Below are positions 26,454-35,338 of a stretch of DNA of 64,000 bases, one piece after another. The translations under genes were made by a program, and so were the position numbers. The stretch covers positions 124,001 to 188,000 of the forward strand of contig NZ_WEZF01000012.1 in NCBI RefSeq assembly GCF_009177065.1. Reading direction: 5' to 3'. Numbering within the stretch: position 1 is the stretch's first letter; the number at the start of each line of letters is the position of its first letter. Below the pieces are notes generated by a model. That model was not told the origin of the DNA. It did no database searches and was given only the letters and a program-made list of their open reading frames with translations. This DNA comes from Tautonia marina (lineage in GTDB: Bacteria > Planctomycetota > Planctomycetia > Isosphaerales > Isosphaeraceae).

Positions 26454-27680
26454 ATGATGACCTTCAGACCCTTCCAAGTGATCCTTGCCTTTGGCCTCTG
26501 CCTCGCGTTTCTGGGGACGTCCCAGGCACAGGAGGCTGAGGGCCCCCGAGGGAATCGGGAGGAAGGTCAACAGCCCTTGCAGCTCCGCAGATTCCAGGGG
26601 CGTCGTCTCGACGCCGAGCAGATGGAGCGGATGAATGAGGCGATGCGGCAACTGCAGTCCATGCAGCGCCGCTATCCCGGCCAGTTCCGCGACATGCCGC
26701 TCGATCGACTGGCCGAACTGTACCAGGAGGCCGGCCCCGAGCGATTCATCCAGGGATTCCGGTTCGACTCACCGGCGATGGCGAAACTCGGCCTGATGCT
26801 TCGACCCGTCCCGGAGGTCCTCCGATCGCATCTCGACCTCCCCGAGTCCGGAGGCATGGTTGTCGATGTTGTTGCGGAGAACAGCCCCTCCGCAGGAGTG
26901 ATTGAGCCAAATGACATCCTGCTGAAGATCGGCGAGACCGACATTCAGGAGGTTGCCGACATCGAGAAGGCCCTCGAAGCAATCGAAGGCGACTCGATCT
27001 CCGTCACCTTGATGAGACGAGGGGAGAAGCAATCCGTCACAATCGAGATCGAGCAGGACAAGGGCCAGGAACTCGAAGAGCCCAAGGCCGAGGAAGCCTT
27101 CCGCCTTGGCATTGTGATCAACGAACCTGATGATGCAATCCGCGCTCAGCTCGGTCTGGAGGAAGGTCAGGGGGTGATCGTCATGGAAGTCACCGCCGAG
27201 AGCGCCGCCGAGAAGGCTGGGCTCAAGGCTAATGACGTGCTGATCTCACTCGATGGCGAGCCAATCGACGGGATCACCGAACTCGCCGAGTTGGTCCAGC
27301 GATCCGGAGGAAAGCCCATCAGCCTGGAGCTCCTCCGAGACGGCGAGGAAGTGACCATCGAGGCCACCCCGGAGAAGGTTGTGGTTCCTCCGACACCGCC
27401 AGGAGGGCCTCGCGGTCCCCGAGCCCCTTCCGGGATGCGTTTCTTCGGTCCCGGTATCATGATCGACCCCGAGACCGGGGCGATTCGGCCTGGTCCTGTC
27501 CCTGGCCGCCCTCGATTGCCGAATCAGCCCCGAGAGTTGATGGAAGCCCCGATCTCCCCCGAGCTCGAGCGTCAGCTCGAAGAATTGTCGGAGCAACTCG
27601 AGCAGCTCCGCAAGGAGGTCGAGCGTCTTCAAGAAGATCGCCCCGAACGGCCCGGACGTCGTGGACGTGATGGTGTCTGA
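26454..27680 (+). CDS. Exported protein with two PDZ domains and a C-terminal coiled coil
   Basis: 408 residues from the ATG at 26454 (GGAGG 9 nt upstream), starting with a signal peptide (about 1-24, ending SQAQ). There are two PDZ domains: about 110-200 (LPESGGMVVDVVAENSPSAGV) and about 215-310 (LEEGQGVIVMEVTAESAAEKAGL). A Pro-rich stretch follows, then a Glu/Leu heptad coiled coil (about 365-400). No HtrA-type serine protease domain is present, so it is a binding or sensing protein. It is third in the ECF/anti-sigma cassette and may present misfolded proteins to the anti-sigma factor. Confidence 0.88.
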   Translation: MMTFRPFQVILAFGLCLAFLGTSQAQEAEGPRGNREEGQQPLQLRRFQGRRLDAEQMERMNEAMRQLQSMQRRYPGQFRDMPLDRLAELYQEAGPERFIQGFRFDSPAMAKLGLMLRPVPEVLRSHLDLPESGGMVVDVVAENSPSAGVIEPNDILLKIGETDIQEVADIEKALEAIEGDSISVTLMRRGEKQSVTIEIEQDKGQELEEPKAEEAFRLGIVINEPDDAIRAQLGLEEGQGVIVMEVTAESAAEKAGLKANDVLISLDGEPIDGITELAELVQRSGGKPISLELLRDGEEVTIEATPEKVVVPPTPPGGPRGPRAPSGMRFFGPGIMIDPETGAIRPGPVPGRPRLPNQPRELMEAPISPELERQLEELSEQLEQLRKEVERLQEDRPERPGRRGRDGV

Positions 27681-27729
27681 ACGGGCCGGGGGAGAGGTCT
27701 GAGCCTTCGGCCTGGCCCCTCCATCGATT

Positions 27730-27756
27730 GGGGCGAGCCGTCATGCGGCTCGCCCC
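27730..27756. terminator. Bidirectional hairpin between convergent genes
   Basis: A perfect 11-bp stem (27730-27740 with 27746-27756) with a 5-nt loop lies between the PDZ gene and the convergent propeller gene. Confidence 0.75.
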
Positions 27757-27770
27757 TGATGGATGAGGAC

Positions 27771-29030
27771 TCAGGCGCGGGTCACCTCCGAAACATCAAG
27801 GACATAGAGTTGCCTTGTCTCGTCGATGTGTGCCGAGTCGATGCAGACTTTCGTCCCGTCTCGGTTCCAGCGCGGGTGCAGATCGCACCGGAAGGGTCCG
27901 GTGAGTTTTGGAGAAAGGTAGAAGGAACCCACCTCGACGCGAAGGTTGTCCTCGGGTCGGTAAACCATGAGGGTCTGCATTCGATCGGAGTCCGGATAGG
28001 TGTCGTTCAGGACCCATCGGCGATCGGGGGAGTAGGAGCAGTGGCCGTCTCGGGGCAAGACATCCTGGCCCATCGGCTCGATGGCTCCCGTCTCAATGTC
28101 GAACAGATAGAAGGCGTTCACTCCGTCGGGCGAGACGCTCCAGGCAAGGATTGTCCGGTCGTCTCGCCAATCGAAGTGGGAGACCATCCCGGTATCTTGA
28201 ATCAGGCGAATGTCGGTCCCGTCGGGCCGGGCGACATACATCCGTGTTCCCCAGCGCGTTCCAGACTTTCCCCAGCGGTGGAGAAAGATGAAGAAGCTGC
28301 CGGAAGGGTTAAATTGCAGATGATTGAACCAGTGGTGTGAGTCGCTCGTGAAGCGATCGTCGGGCTTGTGCGAGGCCGCCCAGGCGATCGGAATGATCAA
28401 CTGATTCGCTCCCGTGCCCAGATCCATCGCGTAGATACCCGCCGATTCCGGGGCGGGGTCGTCCGGATGTGCCTCGGGTAGGGCATTGTACCCGTAGCCG
28501 GGGCGAAGGCGGTTCAGGCGATCGAAGTCAAGGGTCACGGCGGTTGTTGCGGAGGCATCCACTGCGTAGATCGGCCGAGGCAGCGTTCGAGTTTCCCCCG
28601 AGTGAACATCTCGAATCACCGAAACATACCGATCGCCGTCAACCTGATTGTAGATGATTTCACGATCAGCCGCTGAGCCGAGCCACTGGAGCATCGTCCC
28701 CTGTTGCCAGGACCAGGCGGCCGTGCGGTCGATCGGAAGGAATCGGTCACCGTCTTCGAGATCGATCATGCCGACGGTCAGCTTATCCCCCGGGTCGGGC
28801 TGACGGTCGCAGTAGTCAATTTGCATCCCGAGCAGAAAGCGTCCGGTCAGGTCCCAGGGGCACTTATCGTAGTAGCCGAAGAAATGGGCCTTTGGGCCGG
28901 TGGTCACGGCGCGGACAGGAGCCTCGACATGAACAATCTCACCTCGGGAAATACCTGGACGGCTTAGGTGAGTTCCCGCCAGGGCAGTTCCTACGGAGAC
29001 TTGACGGAGGAAGGTACGACGGGTCGGCAT
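27771..29030 (-). CDS. Tat-exported beta-propeller protein
   Basis: 419 residues from the ATG at 29030 (GGAG upstream), beginning with a twin-arginine leader (TRRTFLRQVSVGTALAG). The mature part is built of repeated WD/TolB-like blades (FFGYYDKCPWD, SHHWFNHLQFNPSGSFFIF, GHCSYSPDRRWVLND, HPRWNRDGTKVCID). The FNHLQF and HCSYSPD elements recall oligogalacturonate-lyase-type seven-bladed propellers. It could act on a sugar polymer in the periplasm; no partner gene is adjacent. The catalytic assignment is inference. Confidence 0.82.
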   Translation of the reverse strand: MPTRRTFLRQVSVGTALAGTHLSRPGISRGEIVHVEAPVRAVTTGPKAHFFGYYDKCPWDLTGRFLLGMQIDYCDRQPDPGDKLTVGMIDLEDGDRFLPIDRTAAWSWQQGTMLQWLGSAADREIIYNQVDGDRYVSVIRDVHSGETRTLPRPIYAVDASATTAVTLDFDRLNRLRPGYGYNALPEAHPDDPAPESAGIYAMDLGTGANQLIIPIAWAASHKPDDRFTSDSHHWFNHLQFNPSGSFFIFLHRWGKSGTRWGTRMYVARPDGTDIRLIQDTGMVSHFDWRDDRTILAWSVSPDGVNAFYLFDIETGAIEPMGQDVLPRDGHCSYSPDRRWVLNDTYPDSDRMQTLMVYRPEDNLRVEVGSFYLSPKLTGPFRCDLHPRWNRDGTKVCIDSAHIDETRQLYVLDVSEVTRA

Positions 29031-29334
29031 CGGGTACAATCTCCTCAACGCGGGCAGTTTCTCTCGACCGAAGCATAATCGTTGCGTTGGCTGATGTCGA
29101 TGAACCGGCCGAGTCCGATGGACCACCGGGAATCCAATCGATTCCACGAGGCGAGCTTCAACTCCAATCCGAATCCAGGCTGAGACTCATCGTCAACGTG
29201 GTGCCCCCTGACACGAACTGGAATCCAAGGGCCTGATTTCGTCTTCTGATTGCGTCAGGAACGGACGTGAAGAGCAGAACCACTCGAATGGGCGCTCTCT
29301 CGTTCAGTGATCGAAACACGTGGAGCATTCGTTG
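29031..29334. other. Divergent intergenic region, 304 bp
   Basis: Promoter space for the propeller gene (minus) and the precorrin-2 dehydrogenase gene (plus). I see no further gene, hairpin or repeat. Confidence 0.4.
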
Positions 29335-29973
29335 ATGTCAGGGTATCCAATGGTCTTCCACCTCGCCGGTCGTCTGGCGGTCGTGGTGGGGCTCGGGGCA
29401 GTTGGACGCCGAAAGACACTCGGGCTACTGGAAGCGGGAGCAAGGGTCAAGGGGATCGATCCGGCAGGATGGGGGGCCGAACCTCCTTCAGACCTTTCAG
29501 TCGTGAGGGAAGCGTACCAGGACGCCCACCTTCGAGACGCGGTCCTGGTCTTCGCCGCGGCGAGTCCCGAGGTGAATTCCGAGGTCGTTCGTGACGCCCA
29601 TCGTCGGGGCCTGCTCGTGAACTCGGCGAGTGAACCGGCATCGGGTGACTTTTCGGTCCCCGCCTCCTGGCGATCGGGGCCGATCATGCTGAGTGTCTCG
29701 ACCTCCGGAGCCGGTCCAGCCCTGGCATCGGCCCTGCGCGATCGAGCCGCGCGGGCCATCGGCCCAGCTGCTTCCGATCATGTAAAGCTTCTGGTCGAAC
29801 TCAGGCCGCTGGTTCTCCAGCAGATCCGCGAGGAAGCAACCCGCCGAGCCCTTCTACGCGCCTGGTCCGATGATCGATGGCTTGAGCTTTGGGAACAGCA
29901 GGGTCGTGACGTCGTTCGAGCGGAGTTACTCAGGATGCTCGATCAGTTCAAGATTGAACACAATCAAATCTGA
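29335..29973 (+). CDS. Precorrin-2 dehydrogenase / sirohydrochlorin ferrochelatase-like protein
   Basis: 212 residues from the ATG at 29335 (GTGGAG 9 nt upstream). The N-terminal NAD-binding fold reads FHLAGRLAVVVGLGAVGRRKTLGLLEAGARV, the usual signature of the CysG N-terminal half / Met8p family. The motif SGDFSVPASWRSGPIMLSVSTSGAGPALASALRD is also diagnostic. It makes sirohydrochlorin, and perhaps sirohaem, from precorrin-2. The uroporphyrinogen methyltransferase part of CysG is absent, so that activity must be encoded elsewhere. No haem-pathway neighbour is present in this window. Confidence 0.88.
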   Translation: MSGYPMVFHLAGRLAVVVGLGAVGRRKTLGLLEAGARVKGIDPAGWGAEPPSDLSVVREAYQDAHLRDAVLVFAAASPEVNSEVVRDAHRRGLLVNSASEPASGDFSVPASWRSGPIMLSVSTSGAGPALASALRDRAARAIGPAASDHVKLLVELRPLVLQQIREEATRRALLRAWSDDRWLELWEQQGRDVVRAELLRMLDQFKIEHNQI

Positions 29974-30261
29974 TCCTGTCGGAAAGGGAGCCCCCCTTGA
30001 CAGGCAATTCAACCGGGCTTGCTGGATCACGATCGCTGTCAGATAATGCCCCTTTGCCCAGAAGATCGAACGCGGATCATGCAATCGACGCCCGCGAGCC
30101 CGATCAATTCTTGGGAAGAAGGAACGCTCGGTTCATCAGACTCCGTAGCAGGTCCTATATTCTCTCAAGAAGACTCGTCCGGACCATGCGGTTTCGGATC
30201 CTGAAACGATCCACCGAGGACCGGGTCACCCCTGCTCCACACCAACTGAGGACGGATCGCC

Positions 30262-31578
30262 GTGAAGATCGCCGTCATCGGCACCGGATATGTCGGCCTG
30301 GTTCAAGGTACCTGCCTGGCCGACAGTGGCAACGATGTGGTCTGCGTAGACAAAATTGAAGAAAAGATCACCGGGTTGCAAAAGGGCCAGATTCCGATCT
30401 ACGAGCCGGGCCTGAGTGAACTGGTTCATCGAAACTACAAAGACGGTCGGCTGAAATTCACGACCAATCTGGCCGAAGGGATCGCAGACGCGGAACTCAT
30501 CTTCATCGCCGTGGGAACTCCTCAGGGGGATGATGGAGGAGCAAACCTCGGCGGTGTCTGGGCCGTGGGAGAAGAGATTGCCCGTCATCTTTCCGACCAC
30601 AATGAGCCGAAAACGATCGTCATCAAAAGCACGGTCCCGGTCGGGACCAATGCCGAGCTGACCCGTCGGATGTCGCTTTTAACCGACGTTCCGTTTCATG
30701 TCGCGAGCAATCCCGAGTTCTTGAAAGAAGGGGCGGCGATCGAGGACTTCACCAAGCCCGACCGGGTCGTCATTGGTGTTCGAAAACCTGAGGTTGCCGA
30801 GAAACTCCACGAACTCTATGCGCCGTTCTTGAGAACCGATCGGCCCTTTCTGGTCATGTCTCCCGAGTCGGCGGAGATGACCAAGTATGTGGCCAATTGC
30901 ATGCTTGCCGTGAAAATCAGCTTCATCAACGAAATGGCGAACCTCTGCGAAGCCTATGAGGCCGACATCAACGACGTGCGCCGGGGCATCGGCCACGACC
31001 AGCGGATCGGCTTCCACTTCTTGCATCCAGGGGTCGGCTACGGCGGCAGTTGCTTCCCGAAAGACGTGCGGGCGATGGTCCACATGGCCCGCTCGAAGGA
31101 GATGCCCAGCCTCATGATGGAGGCCGTCGATCTGGTCAACGAAGCACAGAAAACGGTCCTCCCGCGCAAGGTGACAGACTATTTCGGCGGCACGGAGGGC
31201 CTGAAAGGGAAAACGATTGCCGTCTGGGGATTGGCCTTCAAGCCGAAAACCGATGACATTCGAGAAGCCCCAGCCCTGGTCCTGATCGACGCCATGCTCG
31301 CGGCCGGGGCCTCGGTTCGTGCGCACGACCCGGAGGCCATGCCCAACGTCAAGGAAATTTATGGTGATCGTGTGACCTTCTGCGATCGCCCGTACGATTG
31401 CCTCAATCAGGCCGATGCCCTGGCCATCGTGACCGAATGGAATGAGTTCCGAAACCCTGACTTCGAAATCATGCGGCGGTTGCTGCGAACCCCCGTTGTC
31501 TTCGATGGTCGCAACCTGTACGAGCCCGACCGTATGATCGAGCAGGGATTCACCTATTTTGGGATTGGTCGATCCTGA
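30262..31578 (+). CDS. ugd: UDP-glucose 6-dehydrogenase
   Basis: 438 residues. It oxidises UDP-glucose to UDP-glucuronate with 2 NAD+, feeding capsule or exopolysaccharide synthesis in the cytosol. The Rossmann motif [16 protein letters not shown] opens the protein; the central domain holds [11 protein letters not shown] and the catalytic Cys motif [12 protein letters not shown]; the C-terminal domain holds the [17 protein letters not shown] segment. All expected residues are present. It stands alone, with two hairpins downstream, and is closed by the converging PRC-barrel gene. Confidence 0.96.
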   Translation: MKIAVIGTGYVGLVQGTCLADSGNDVVCVDKIEEKITGLQKGQIPIYEPGLSELVHRNYKDGRLKFTTNLAEGIADAELIFIAVGTPQGDDGGANLGGVWAVGEEIARHLSDHNEPKTIVIKSTVPVGTNAELTRRMSLLTDVPFHVASNPEFLKEGAAIEDFTKPDRVVIGVRKPEVAEKLHELYAPFLRTDRPFLVMSPESAEMTKYVANCMLAVKISFINEMANLCEAYEADINDVRRGIGHDQRIGFHFLHPGVGYGGSCFPKDVRAMVHMARSKEMPSLMMEAVDLVNEAQKTVLPRKVTDYFGGTEGLKGKTIAVWGLAFKPKTDDIREAPALVLIDAMLAAGASVRAHDPEAMPNVKEIYGDRVTFCDRPYDCLNQADALAIVTEWNEFRNPDFEIMRRLLRTPVVFDGRNLYEPDRMIEQGFTYFGIGRS

Positions 31579-31640
31579 CCCAAGACAACGTGGTTTGCGA
31601 ATCGCCAAGCATCTCGTTCCGGACTGTCTGAACAACATAA

Positions 31641-31668
31641 CCGCTGGATCGAGGGATTGATCCAGCGG
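31641..31668 (+). terminator. Hairpin after ugd
   Basis: A perfect 10-bp stem CCGCTGGATC (31641-31650) with its complement at 31659-31668, followed by TGACGTTTC. It is placed 60 bp past the stop. Confidence 0.6.
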
Positions 31669-31676
31669 TGACGTTT

Positions 31677-31705
31677 CTGGCCGGTTCCTCTCAGAAACCG
31701 GCCAG
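31677..31705 (-). terminator. Second hairpin, likely serving the PRC-barrel gene
   Basis: A 10-bp stem CTGGCCGGTT/AACCGGCCAG, flanked by T-rich sequence on its left (GACGTTT), lies 45 bp past the minus-strand stop. Confidence 0.5.
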
Positions 31706-31750
31706 GAAAGAACATCCAGCAGTGTTCCTGATGGTCCATTGACCCTCAGA

Positions 31751-32656
31751 TCACGATGGATTTACACCAAAGTACTCATGAACTCGATCCAGGAAGGTCG
31801 GGTCGAGCATTCGCTCCTCATTCCCGTCGAGGGTCGGGGCAGTCTCACTCTGCAGGCGTTCCTTGGTCGTCTGAACGGTCACGACAAGTTCATACCGATC
31901 ATCATCGGCTTCGGCATCGAGCTGAAGCATCGAGAACGGCACGGGAACCTGATTTTTTCCGAGCCCCGCGACTCCACCGTAGCCAAGGATAACGTAAGTG
32001 GCTCGAAAATCTGGGCCGAGGATCACATCATCCACATTCGCAATCGAATCCTCTTCGTCTTGACCACGGACCTCAGCACCGACCAGAGCATCAGCGCGGA
32101 AGAGGAAGGAATCGTCTCCGGTCCCCGCCTCATCTCCGATGACCTCGGCTTTGAAGAACTGGCGGTTGACTCGAACCCAATTCGGATCACGAAGGGGGGC
32201 AAGCGAGCCCTCCTCCAGAACCGGAGCCTGGTCGAGTTGATCACCCGTCATGTTTAACTGATAGTGCCAGTTCTGATCCTCGTTGTGAATGAAGGTTCCG
32301 ACCTGAAACGGCACGGCAATCTTGTCACCACCCACACCGGCAAGACCGCCTCGGCTGAGCAGGACGTAATGGGGCTGCCCCTGCCCATCCATGATCAGGT
32401 CACTGATGGCAGCGATGCGGCCTTCATCGCCGGGCCCGCGAGCCTCTCCACCCAGCAGCTCACTGACACGGCGGAGCCCAGCAAAGGCATCGGTGGTCGT
32501 CGATTGCTCATCATCCTCAAGAATCGCGGGATCTGCAGGAACCTGTTGTCCTGGCTGAGGTGCGGGGCGTACTTCGACGACTTGGCCGAAGGAGACGGTG
32601 GTCAGAAAACTTCCAGCGACCCATGTTGCCGCGAACAATCGCACGTTGACGCTCAT
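31751..32656 (-). CDS. Exported protein with two PRC-barrel-like domains
   Basis: 301 residues from the ATG at 32656, which has GAGAGGA 7 nt upstream and leads into a signal peptide (about 1-24, ending SFGQ). Two related segments follow: GRIAAISDLIMDGQGQPHYVLLSRGGLAGVG and IANVDDVILGPDFRATYVILGYGGVAGLG. Both have the 'separation-from-unity' pattern of PRC-barrel domains (I-x-D-hh-h-x-x-x-G…Y-h-h-h-x-x-G-G), each ending in an IAVPF/VPVPF strand. In bacteria such domains are membrane- or photosynthesis-associated adaptors; here the role is unknown. A long open frame extends upstream without support. Confidence 0.82.
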   Translation of the reverse strand: MSVNVRLFAATWVAGSFLTTVSFGQVVEVRPAPQPGQQVPADPAILEDDEQSTTTDAFAGLRRVSELLGGEARGPGDEGRIAAISDLIMDGQGQPHYVLLSRGGLAGVGGDKIAVPFQVGTFIHNEDQNWHYQLNMTGDQLDQAPVLEEGSLAPLRDPNWVRVNRQFFKAEVIGDEAGTGDDSFLFRADALVGAEVRGQDEEDSIANVDDVILGPDFRATYVILGYGGVAGLGKNQVPVPFSMLQLDAEADDDRYELVVTVQTTKERLQSETAPTLDGNEERMLDPTFLDRVHEYFGVNPS

Positions 32657-32957
32657 TCTTGTTCCTCTCGTCATGTCGCTTTGTGTTGGCACCTTGACCT
32701 CTTGTGTCGTAGACACGCCTCGTCGCACCGATTGATTCACGTTCACCGAAGCGATGTTCGTGATTCGAGGTGCGACGGGACCAACCAAAACACCAGCATC
32801 TTCTGTTCCACTTTGTGCTCACCGATGATTGCCTCATTCTGTAATCGTCTCCCCAGCCTTTCGGCATACGACTTGCGGATGCGTTGATCACTTCAGGTCC
32901 GTATTGCGATCACCCTGACGCACGGACATCGAATGATCCTGCATGGAGACATCAGAA
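32657..32957. other. Divergent intergenic region, 301 bp
   Basis: Promoter region for the PRC-barrel gene (minus) and the exported protein gene (plus). It is slightly more AT-rich than the coding flanks. No clear promoter pair or repeat was seen. Confidence 0.4.
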
Positions 32958-34160
32958 ATGGCGAATCGATTTCGTTTCCGGCGTTCAGATCGTCCCTGGA
33001 TCTGCCAACTCGCCACTCCTCTCGTTGCAATGCTCGCCTTCACACTCTCTTCGGAGGCGCACAGTCAGATCGCCCCCGGCGGAATCTACGGCGGCTACGG
33101 CTGGGGCGGCTGGGGCGGCGAGACGGTGGTCGGGAGTGGCTTCCGGGGGATGGGGGCCTTTGCTCGAGGACTGGGAGCGGGTGATCTTCGGTCTGCTCAG
33201 GCGGACGCGGTTCGCACCCAGTCCTTCATCGAACTCAATGAGTATCTGTATCAATCGGCACGGCTTCACCGCCTCCGCGCCGCGGCCGCCCGTCAGGAGA
33301 GCGAGGAACGGGTTGAGGAAGCCCGAGAGGAATTGAGGGATCGTCGGACAAACGACCCCAACACGCGTGACATCGAATCCGGCGACGCGATCAACACGAT
33401 CCTTTACGAGATCGACAACCCGGCGATCCCCGATTCGGTCGTTCGGGATGCGGCCGAAGGCATGACGATCCCTGGGAAGTCGATCCAAAAAATCCCCTTT
33501 ATGTTCACGCACCGAGGAACAGCCATCTCGCTGCGACGGCTGACTTCAGATGGCTCTGGTTGGCCAGCTGCGCTCCGCGCTGAAGCCCTGGCCCCCCTCC
33601 GTGACCGCTACGAGGACAGGGTCGAACGGATCATCGAGATCCCGGAGGGAGAATCCGTGCCAAGCGAATTGCTTTCTGAGGCTCGGGCAGTCCTCGGTGA
33701 GATGTATCGAACCATCGAGCAGGCCAACCTCGAAGGCCCGAAGGCGGCGGAGGCTCTCAGACACCTCAAAGCCCAGGCTGCGATGATTGCGATGCTTGAA
33801 GAACCCGAGGTCAAGCAGGTGATCGACGAGGCAGCAGATGTTGATCAGGTTACGCTGCCGACCCTCCTGAATTTCATGCGGTTCTACAACCTCCAGTTCG
33901 GCGCGGCGGAGACGCCAGAAGAAAAGGCTCTGTACCGCCAGGACCTCTATCCGAAGTTTGCAGAGCTTCACCAGTCGTTGCGGGAGCAATTCAACGGCCA
34001 GTTGCCTGGATCAACTCCGTCGGAAACCGAACAATTCTCTGGCGATCCCACGGGCGCCTTTGACGACCTGGATTGGGAAGCGCTCGGGATTCCCTCGGGT
34101 GCTCAGCCTGCCCCTTCGAATCGGGATGAGACGGAAGGGAGCCTCGACCCCTCCCGTTGA
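32958..34160 (+). CDS. Large exported protein of unknown function
   Basis: 400 residues from the ATG at 32958 (GGAGAC upstream; an ATG at 32943 is also in frame). The signal peptide (about 1-36, ending AHSQ) is followed by a Gly/Tyr/Trp-rich stretch (GGIYGGYGWGGWGGE), then a long mostly helical body with charged repeats (EERVEEAREELRDRR) and a Pro/Ser-rich tail. The HRGTAISLRRL and MRFYNLQFGAAETPEE segments look conserved, as in a planctomycete-only family whose name I cannot give. It is monocistronic, with a hairpin at 34229-34257. Confidence 0.78.
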   Translation: MANRFRFRRSDRPWICQLATPLVAMLAFTLSSEAHSQIAPGGIYGGYGWGGWGGETVVGSGFRGMGAFARGLGAGDLRSAQADAVRTQSFIELNEYLYQSARLHRLRAAAARQESEERVEEAREELRDRRTNDPNTRDIESGDAINTILYEIDNPAIPDSVVRDAAEGMTIPGKSIQKIPFMFTHRGTAISLRRLTSDGSGWPAALRAEALAPLRDRYEDRVERIIEIPEGESVPSELLSEARAVLGEMYRTIEQANLEGPKAAEALRHLKAQAAMIAMLEEPEVKQVIDEAADVDQVTLPTLLNFMRFYNLQFGAAETPEEKALYRQDLYPKFAELHQSLREQFNGQLPGSTPSETEQFSGDPTGAFDDLDWEALGIPSGAQPAPSNRDETEGSLDPSR

Positions 34161-34228
34161 GGGTCCAAACCGAAGGTGTTTCTCGGAACACTCATCACAG
34201 ATGACACCATCAAGCGTTACGACGCTGT

Positions 34229-34257
34229 GGCCCGACAAGGCATCGCCTTGCCGGGCC
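34229..34257 (+). terminator. Hairpin after the large exported protein gene
   Basis: A 13-bp stem with a single G-T pair (GGCCCGACAAGGC with GCCTTGCCGGGCC) and a 3-nt loop, 70 bp past the stop. No T tract follows, so efficiency is uncertain. Confidence 0.45.
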
Positions 34258-34371
34258 GCGATGCGTTCTCCGTTCCTTTCGTCGTATTCAGAGCTTGCTC
34301 CTTCTTGACCTCCGATCAACGAGACGGATAGAACGGTCAGCGGTTCAGAACTCTTTGGGGAGACGCTGCTG

Positions 34372-35202
34372 ATGACACGCCTCATGCTCCTGGCTTCGTA
34401 CTCGATCCTCACGATCACCCTAGGACTTGCTTCCGCAAGAGGAGCGGAAGATCCTGCGATGACTTACCAACTCCGTTCGTATACCACGGCACCGGAGAAA
34501 CTCGATGTCCTGGTCGAGCGTTTTCAACGCGTCAATCTTCCCTTGTTTCAGAAACATGGCATTACGCTGATTGGCGCATGGACGCCGCATGAATCGGACG
34601 AGGGAGACGATCGCCTCGTCTACCTCGTCGGGTTTCCAAGCATGAGGGCCGCTGAGCTTTGCTGGAAAAATTTTGCCACTGATCCCGAATGGATCAATGC
34701 CTTCGAGCGCGAGAAACGCATCCACAACGAAGTTGTCACGGACGTCGAAACCGTTTACCTCAGTCCGACCGACTACAGCCCTGCTCTCCCCGCGATCGGT
34801 GGTCGTGCCGTCTCGTCAATCAACCCCGAGGATCGGGCGAAGACGGACGTTTCCGATGACGACCGCCGGCTCTTCGAACTGAGACGCTACGTTGCGAGTC
34901 CTGGCAAACTCGATGCGCTGAATCAAAGGTTTCGTGAACACACCATGGGACTCTTTGCCAAGCATGGGATGACCAACATTCTCTACACGATGCCGATCGA
35001 GGCTGATCAGGGAGCCACCACTACCCTGGTCTATTTTCTCGCGCACCCAAGCTATCCCAGAGCCCTGAATGCGTGGGAGTCCTTCCGGGGTGATCCGGCC
35101 TGGAATCAGGTCCGAGAGGAGAGCCAACCCGACGGGGTGCCGCTGGCCGCCTCGGTCGAGCGTTGGATGCTTGTACCCACGGAGTTCAGCCCCTTGAAGT
35201 AA
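34372..35202 (+). CDS. Exported protein with two NIPSNAP domains
   Basis: 276 residues. The signal peptide (about 1-24, ending ARGA) is followed by two tandem NIPSNAP (dimeric alpha/beta barrel) domains: about 30-135 (YQLRSYTTAPEKLDVLVERFQ…FQKHGITLIGAW) and about 165-275 (FELRRYVASPGKLDALNQRFREHTMGLFAKHGM). The two halves align well to each other, so the protein arose by duplication. NIPSNAP domains are found in many planctomycete exported proteins; the ligand is not known. It stands alone and ends in a strong hairpin. Confidence 0.92.
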   Translation: MTRLMLLASYSILTITLGLASARGAEDPAMTYQLRSYTTAPEKLDVLVERFQRVNLPLFQKHGITLIGAWTPHESDEGDDRLVYLVGFPSMRAAELCWKNFATDPEWINAFEREKRIHNEVVTDVETVYLSPTDYSPALPAIGGRAVSSINPEDRAKTDVSDDDRRLFELRRYVASPGKLDALNQRFREHTMGLFAKHGMTNILYTMPIEADQGATTTLVYFLAHPSYPRALNAWESFRGDPAWNQVREESQPDGVPLAASVERWMLVPTEFSPLK

Positions 35203-35217
35203 TCGCTCAGGCAATGA

Positions 35218-35259
35218 GCAAACCCCCGTCGTCCAGGGAAGGACGCCGCGGGGGTTTGC
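35218..35259. terminator. Bidirectional hairpin between convergent genes
   Basis: A 10-bp perfect stem GCAAACCCCC (35218-35227) pairs with GGGGGTTTGC (35250-35259) and contains an inner GTCC/GGAC stem. It separates the NIPSNAP gene from phoD. Confidence 0.7.
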
Positions 35260-35338
35260 AAGGGCGCGTTTCCTCGCATCCTGGTCGGGGAGTTCTGATC
35301 GAGCACGAACTGCCACACCCCAGGAGCGTTGTGAGCGA

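Noticed and set aside
25452-26651. 399-codon minus-strand frame
   Set aside because: It crosses the ends of three genes of the ECF/PDZ cassette on the other strand and has no start signal or motif.
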